A stretch of DNA of 64,000 nt, taken from Candidatus Latescibacterota bacterium (GTDB lineage: Bacteria; Latescibacterota; UBA2968; UBA8231). The stretch covers positions 98,630 through 162,629 of the forward strand of contig JAJEFJ010000014.1 of NCBI GenBank assembly GCA_022820485.1, in the 5' to 3' direction. Each line of letters begins with the position of its first letter. Position 1 is the stretch's first letter. Below, in pieces: positions 60,023-64,000 of the stretch. The notes beneath the pieces are model-generated. The model did no database searches, was not told the DNA's origin, and saw nothing but the letters and a program-made list of their open reading frames with translations. The position numbers and the translations under genes were made by a program.

Positions 60023-61000
60023 ATGACGAAAACCATGCTGGGTTTCCTACTGCGACAATTTCTACCCATCGGTCTAGTGATCGCGGCCGTGGTCGGCGTC
60101 TTCTTCCCGACGCCGGGTAGGTACATGGCCGAGTTGCCCACTCAGTACATCGCCGTCAGCTTTATCTTTTTCCTTTCGGGGCTGATGCTAAAGACCGACG
60201 AAGTCCACGCCGCCCTCGCCGCGTGGAAGGCGACGTCGTGGGGGTGTGTTTCGATTCTCTTCGCCACGCCTTTTCTCGGTGCGGTGATCGCGTTCCAACT
60301 TCCGATGGAGCCCGCCTTCCAATTCGGTCTGGCCCTGTTTTGCTGCATGCCGACGACCCTGACCTCGGGCGTGGCGCTGACGGCGCAGGCCCGGGGCAAC
60401 GTCGCCTTGGCCTTGCTTTTGACGGTGCTGACCAATGTCGCCGGCATCTTCACAGTGCCCTTCGTGTTGGCGCATCTGCTGAGTTCCCTAGGCCAGGTCG
60501 AGCTTTCGGCTAGCGATCTGTTCGCCAAACTCTGTCTTTCGATATTGCTGCCCTTGGGTCTCGGCAAGTACCTGCGGCGCTTCGCCGTCGATTGGATCGA
60601 CGCCCAGCGCTCGCAGTTGACTTTGGCCAGCAACGCGGCGCTGATCTCGATTCCGTGGATGAAATTCAGCGAGTCTTCTGGACGGCTAGCCCAGATAGAA
60701 CCTGCGAGCTTGTTGATTATGGTGGTGTCTGGATTGGCAATCCACGCGCTCTACTTGCTGCTCAACGGCGGCGCTTGCGTGCTTTTGCAACTCGAAGCGG
60801 CGGCGCGCAAGACCGTTGTGCTGATGGCGAGCCAGAAGACCTTGCCGGTGGCGATGACAGTGCTGGCATTTTTGCCGGATTCGGCGGTCTCGCCCGAGCA
60901 AAAGGGGTTGCTAGCAATACCTTGTATTGTGTTTCACCTAGGGCAGATTTTCATGGATGCAGTTATCGCGACGCGGTGGGGGAACCGTGCAGCAGGTTAG
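60023..61000 (+). CDS. SLC10A7-like / bile acid:sodium symporter-family transporter
   Basis: 325 residues with about 10 membrane helices. FFPTPGRYMAELPTQYIAVSFIFFLSGLML and CCMPTTLTSGVALTAQARGN match the SBF-like family (SLC10A7, yeast RCH1). The last half has a SQKTLPVAM segment, conserved in the family. Transported ion or solute is unknown; eukaryotic relatives affect calcium homeostasis. The ATG at 60023 directly follows a terminator T-run and has no ribosome site. The next in-frame ATG is at 60035 (MLGFLLRQ), which also lacks one, so initiation is uncertain. Confidence 0.87.
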   Translation: MTKTMLGFLLRQFLPIGLVIAAVVGVFFPTPGRYMAELPTQYIAVSFIFFLSGLMLKTDEVHAALAAWKATSWGCVSILFATPFLGAVIAFQLPMEPAFQFGLALFCCMPTTLTSGVALTAQARGNVALALLLTVLTNVAGIFTVPFVLAHLLSSLGQVELSASDLFAKLCLSILLPLGLGKYLRRFAVDWIDAQRSQLTLASNAALISIPWMKFSESSGRLAQIEPASLLIMVVSGLAIHALYLLLNGGACVLLQLEAAARKTVVLMASQKTLPVAMTVLAFLPDSAVSPEQKGLLAIPCIVFHLGQIFMDAVIATRWGNRAAG

Positions 61001-61049
61001 GTATTCTCACAGTGCAGACTATGGTTCTCTTTTAACGGAAAGGAAGACC

Positions 61050-61469
61050 ATGCGATACTTGGTTGCGGCAGCATGGATCGCCGTTTCCCTCCTTGCTTGT
61101 GGCGACTCGGACTCTGTCGTTGGAGACAACAATGGCGACCAGCGGACCGAGGAAGGCGACCGTGCACAGCTAGCGGAGATGCGACAGGAAATCGACGCGC
61201 TTGTCGGCGACGCTGCGGGCGCGTCGATTGAAGACTGTCGCTACTCGGGCTTGGGCTCCAAGCCCTGCGGCGGTCCTTGGGAGTTTATAATTTACTCCGC
61301 TTCATCCACCGATTCGACGGCACTAGCCGAGCGGCTGACAGCGTACAACGCCCTTGAAGCTGAGATGAATCAGCGCTATGGGTATGTTTCGGACTGCTCG
61401 GTGCCCGACGTGCCGGTGTTGGCGTATAGGGATGGGCGGTGCGTCGCTGAGCGACGCCTAAGAGGGTAG
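61050..61469 (+). CDS. Small putative lipoprotein
   Basis: 139 residues from the ATG at 61050 with AAGGAAG five bases upstream; the frame is open to 60957 but overlaps the transporter. A signal peptide ends in lipobox SLLAC with Cys at about 16, followed by an Asp-rich stretch (GDSDSVVGDNNGD), a feature that can direct lipoprotein localisation. The mature part has five cysteines and an EDCRYSGLGSKPCGGPWEFIIY segment. No family is recognised. It is followed by a convergent ankyrin gene. Confidence 0.75.
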   Translation: MRYLVAAAWIAVSLLACGDSDSVVGDNNGDQRTEEGDRAQLAEMRQEIDALVGDAAGASIEDCRYSGLGSKPCGGPWEFIIYSASSTDSTALAERLTAYNALEAEMNQRYGYVSDCSVPDVPVLAYRDGRCVAERRLRG

Positions 61470-61488
61470 CGGCACCCAAGGGACGAGC

Positions 61489-62004
61489 TTACTTGAACCG
61501 AGCCTCATACAGCCGCCGGTAAACCTCACTGCCTTTCAATTTTTCATTGTATTGCGCGTAATCCCAAGGAGTCTTCCCAGCGTTATCCTCGGCCCAGGCT
61601 TGGGCCCCGGCGTTTAGGAGGATCTCGATTACCTTCGGGTTGGGATTCTCCTTCGCCGCGAAGTGCAGGGGAGTCCAACCGCCATATTTATCTTGTGCAT
61701 TGACCTCCGCCCCGGCGTTCAGGAGGGCCTCTATTACTTCCGGGTCGGGGTTCTTCCTCGCCGCGAAGTGCAGGGCAGTACAACCGGCTTTATCTTGTGC
61801 ATTGACCGCCACCCCGATCTTCGGCCCGGCCTCGATAAGAGTGCAGATCACTTCTGGAGTTGTGGCTTTATATCGAGCCACCAAGTGCAGGGCCGTATGC
61901 CCGCATTCATTTGGCTCTTTGGAGAGCGCCTTGGCGTTGGTGAGGATTTTGATCACGTCCGGTGTGGGGTTATTCAGCAAGTCAATGAGTTTTTTTTCGT
62001 CCAT
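61489..62004 (-). CDS. Ankyrin-repeat protein
   Basis: 171 residues with three clear ankyrin repeats of about 36-38 residues: GHTALHLVARYKATTPEVICTLIEAG-type, GCTALHFAARKNPDPEVIEALLNAG-type and GWTPLHFAAKENPNPKVIEILLNAG-type units, plus a partial repeat at each end. DNA of repeats 2 and 3 is very similar, suggesting recent duplication. No signal peptide, so a cytoplasmic binding protein or an effector exported by another route. It is close to a YWTD-repeat protein on the same strand. Confidence 0.9.
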   Translation of the reverse strand: MDEKKLIDLLNNPTPDVIKILTNAKALSKEPNECGHTALHLVARYKATTPEVICTLIEAGPKIGVAVNAQDKAGCTALHFAARKNPDPEVIEALLNAGAEVNAQDKYGGWTPLHFAAKENPNPKVIEILLNAGAQAWAEDNAGKTPWDYAQYNEKLKGSEVYRRLYEARFK

Positions 62005-62183
62005 GGCTTAAGCTTCAGTCTATTTTATTAGCTGACGTTACGCAGTCGCTCTATATCTTGCGGATTATCGAAGCCCGTTGACCCAAGATATTGGGGCGAA
62101 ATGGAGGATTTTCTGGAAAGCTGCGCAACATCAGTTATTAGTATTGGGCGATGGCTGTCGCTAGGCCTCGGGCCATACTGACG

Positions 62184-63059
62184 CTACAGCACCATCTCTT
62201 CGGTCATGGCATACAGGGCGATTTCGTTTGGACTCTTCAATCCAGTGACGAGGTTTTCGGGTGAGGAGCCGTCGAGGTCGGTACGCTGGACCGCGCCCGT
62301 TTCTTGGGTCGGACCCATTCCTTGAGTCGTCCAGTATATCTTGCCCCCGGGAACGTCTAGGGAGATGCCAACTGGACGACCGGGTAAAGTGACGAGGGTC
62401 TTGATTTGAGAGGAATCAAGGGCTCTGCCTTGGAACTCTTCTAGGTTAGCGCACTGGATCTTACCTGGGATTATAGCATCGTTCTCTGTTTTACCGCCTA
62501 TATCCGTCCAGTATATATTGTTCATAGAACCATCTAGGGCGAGGGCGATTCCGCTTGGACTCTTTAATCCAGCGACAATATCTTCGGGTGAGGAGCCGTC
62601 GAGGCTGGTGCGCTGGATTTTACCTCTGAGGGGGTTCGTCCAGTATATCTTATTCCTTGGAACGTCCAAGGCAATGCCACCTGGTGACTTGATGGGAAGG
62701 TTTTCGGGTGGGGAGCCGTCGAGCGTAGCGCGCTGGATGGGACCTCCGGGTGTGTCCGCCCAGTATATCCTATTTCCGGAAACATCCAGAGCGAGTTTCG
62801 TTGGATTAACGAATTGAGTGATGGGGAGGTCTTTGGATGAGGAGCCGTTATCGAGGTTGGCCCACTTGATTGTACCCCTCTGGGGGAACTTAGTCTTGTC
62901 CCATTCCGTCCAATAAATATTGCCCCAAGCAAGGGCGATTCCGGTTGGCCCCTTCAACCCAGTGAAGAAGTCTTCGTAAGAGCCGTCGAGAGTGGCACGC
63001 TGGATTTTACCTGGGTCAGAGTCTGCCCAGTAGATCAGATTTAACGCAGAGTTAAGCAT
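62184..63059 (-). CDS. YWTD (LDL-receptor class B-like) beta-propeller protein
   Basis: 291 residues from the ATG at 63059 (GGAGGT five bases upstream; GTG two codons earlier is possible). Six or seven repeats with LIYWADSDPGKIQRATLDGS, NIYWTEWDKT, RIYWADTPGGPIQRATLDGS, KIYWTNPLRGKIQRTSLDGS, NIYWTDIGG and KIYWTTQ units match the YWTD propeller. The repeat is also visible in DNA (CCAGTATAT boxes). No signal peptide is visible, odd for this family. Role unknown; binding scaffold is likely. Confidence 0.9.
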   Translation of the reverse strand: MLNSALNLIYWADSDPGKIQRATLDGSYEDFFTGLKGPTGIALAWGNIYWTEWDKTKFPQRGTIKWANLDNGSSSKDLPITQFVNPTKLALDVSGNRIYWADTPGGPIQRATLDGSPPENLPIKSPGGIALDVPRNKIYWTNPLRGKIQRTSLDGSSPEDIVAGLKSPSGIALALDGSMNNIYWTDIGGKTENDAIIPGKIQCANLEEFQGRALDSSQIKTLVTLPGRPVGISLDVPGGKIYWTTQGMGPTQETGAVQRTDLDGSSPENLVTGLKSPNEIALYAMTEEMVL

Positions 63060-63395
63060 ACTCACCTCCCTACTATTTAAGGTTTAGGAACAACCGGTTA
63101 AGGGCTTTTCCATTCAAAGAGCCCCTGCATTGTAAAACGCCGAGATAATGTGAAAAATTGTTCGGCAGTTGTCTGTTATGAACGTCCAAATCCTTAAAAA
63201 TAAAACACTTATATGAATTCAGCAAATATTATTTTAGCATGGAAACGGTGTGTTAAGCGAACACAATACCAACAAACACAATATATTGTGTTTTTATAAT
63301 TTGTATTATATAAAATATACATTATATTGTTATTAAAGCAAGGCCAGATCGACTTGGTCAACAAATAACCTACTCATTCGGAGGTATAAACCATC
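63060..63395. other. AT-rich intergenic region
   Basis: No protein gene is supported. Composition is far more AT-rich than the rest of the window, especially 63220-63340. It holds a perfect palindrome at 63274-63293 and a matching half-site ACACAATA at 63261-63268. It lies between the divergent YWTD gene and the YjzC-like gene, so it should contain both promoters; no clear -35/-10 pair could be chosen. Confidence 0.5.
63274..63293. promoter_or_regulatory. Perfect 20-bp palindrome, operator candidate
   Basis: AAACACAATA is followed directly by its reverse complement TATTGTGTTT. An extra half-site ACACAATA lies 6 bases upstream (63261-63268). The site is about 100 bases before the YjzC-like start, where a dimeric repressor would act. 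The regulator is unknown. Confidence 0.55.
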
Positions 63396-63569
63396 ATGTC
63401 TAAGATACTGAAGCCAGGACAGGACGCACCGGCATTAGGTCAGTACGAGGAAGTCGGTTCTCGTGGCGGGAAAACAGAGCACGAGGTGACATCCAGCAAG
63501 GGACAATCCTTGCCACCGACACGAGAAAAGGGGCGAGGATACATCCTTGTAGACCGTAGTCGAATATAA
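63396..63569 (+). CDS. YjzC-like small protein
   Basis: 57 residues, with GGAGGT ten bases before the ATG. The sequence KPGQDAPALGQYEEVGSRGG, then KTEHEVTSSKGQSLPPT and a GYILVD end, fits the YjzC-like family (K-P-G-Q-x-A-P-x-x-G-x-Y-x-E-x-G). Function of the family is not known. It is followed 20 bases later by another small gene on the same strand. Confidence 0.8.
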   Translation: MSKILKPGQDAPALGQYEEVGSRGGKTEHEVTSSKGQSLPPTREKGRGYILVDRSRI

Positions 63570-63589
63570 GTCTGGGAAAGGAAAATGAA

Positions 63590-63817
63590 ATGCCGAATTA
63601 CATTGTCAATACTAATGCACAATACGGTAGTGGAGATCACGAAGTTCACGTAACACCGGAGTCTAACTGCTCGAGTCCGCGCTATCCAGCACCGCAGAAT
63701 CGAGAAGGACTAGGCAACCATTTCTCGTGTCACGGAGCGGTTGCGGAGGCAAAATGCAGGGGCTACACGAAGGCAAATGGTTGCTACTACTGTTCAAGAG
63801 AATGCAATACTGGATAG
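63590..63817 (+). CDS. Small cysteine-containing protein, uncharacterised
   Basis: 75 residues with GGAAAGG upstream of the ATG. MPNYIVNTNAQYGSGDHEVH, then CSSPRYPAPQNREGLGNHFS, and a C-terminal NGCYYCSRECNTG resemble a small family I recall as hypothetical proteins with a V-N-x-N-A-Q start and a C-x-x-C-x-x-x-C end; this needs a profile search. Six cysteines could bind a metal such as zinc. It probably shares a transcript with the YjzC-like gene. Confidence 0.78.
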   Translation: MPNYIVNTNAQYGSGDHEVHVTPESNCSSPRYPAPQNREGLGNHFSCHGAVAEAKCRGYTKANGCYYCSRECNTG

Positions 63818-63961
63818 TTTCCTAGTAGTCCACAAACATTCGTTGTTAAAAAGAAACCCCTAAGTACACGACAGTAATGTAAGTTGTGGTGCAGCCCTGC
63901 TTTAGGTTTTATTTGTAATCGCCCAAGATTGCATCTAAATCCTAAACCGAGGAGCCGCACC

Positions 63962-64000
63962 ATGCTTATTCCTATGCTAAAGAAAGCCCTCATGCAAGGG
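63962..64000 (+). CDS. Start of a gene cut by the window edge
   Basis: A GAGGAG ribosome site lies eight bases before an ATG at 63962, and 13 codons (MLIPMLKKALMQG) remain open to the end of the window. Too short to assign. Confidence 0.35.
   Translation, partial: MLIPMLKKALMQG

Noticed and set aside
63220..63340. CRISPR or phage attachment repeat in the AT-rich stretch
   Set aside because: Only one palindrome and a half-site; no regular repeat-spacer pattern and no integrase next to it.

Overview
The window looks like chromosome of a GC-rich, Gram-negative, environmental bacterium. Evidence: many signal peptides and lipoboxes, a large beta-barrel-like protein, System I cytochrome c maturation, the MEP isoprenoid pathway (ispE), a membrane pyrophosphatase, several PhyH-type dioxygenases, and long exported proteins ending in a FlgD/CHU_C-like Ig domain. 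This gene mix resembles uncultured FCB-group lineages such as Latescibacterota. That placement is an inference from gene content; no rRNA is present.

Region 1 (1-13.8 kb, minus strand) is one tightly packed run: TPR protein, sigma54 activator with a decayed receiver domain, HtrA protease, M24 peptidase, ccmE (Cys type), a ccmF-ccmH fusion, a CcmI-like zinc-ribbon protein, a membrane-anchored accessory protein, ccmA and ccmB (cut by the window edge). Region 2 (13.9-21.3 kb, plus strand) is housekeeping: ispE, tRNA-Gln, rplY, pth, hppA, rpsF, a DUF2232 membrane protein, rplI, a lipoprotein and a selenocysteine tRNA. rpsR and ssb, often found between rpsF and rplI, are not there.

Region 3 (21.3-31.6 kb, plus strand) encodes exported proteins: a discoidin/DUF4091-type glycosidase-like protein, a seven-heme cytochrome c, a CBM9-like/PKD protein, a discoidin/FlgD-Ig protein, a TPR protein and an FG-GAP/ASPIC-UnbV protein. 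Region 4 (31.6-33.6 kb) is a fossil integron. A truncated, stop-containing integron-integrase-like pseudogene points away from a cassette with matching recombination boxes and an attC-like hairpin. The cassette carries a PD-(D/E)XK-like gene. A truncated NAD-binding gene and a DUF433/DUF5615 toxin-antitoxin pair follow.

Region 5 (33.7-49.5 kb) holds a second set of exported proteins: three more discoidin/FlgD-Ig paralogues, a double PhyH-like protein, a GH5 glycosidase, a PpiC lipoprotein, a 902-residue putative outer-membrane barrel and a CBM9-like protein. The barrel, PpiC protein and two paralogues form one operon, which suggests a surface export/assembly module. Region 6 (49.8-58.1 kb) has an AT-richer SGNH/TPR protein, then a minus-strand cluster: M20 peptidase, PhyH dioxygenase, Ldh_2 dehydrogenase, DUF6785 membrane protein and a beta-propeller glycosidase-like protein. 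The last three junctions of PhyH, Ldh_2 and DUF6785 are translationally coupled.

Region 7 (58.3-64 kb) has gapA, a DtxR-like repressor, an SLC10A7-like transporter behind a terminator hairpin, a lipoprotein, an ankyrin protein, a YWTD beta-propeller protein, and an AT-rich leader with a perfect 20-bp palindrome ahead of two very small proteins, one YjzC-like.
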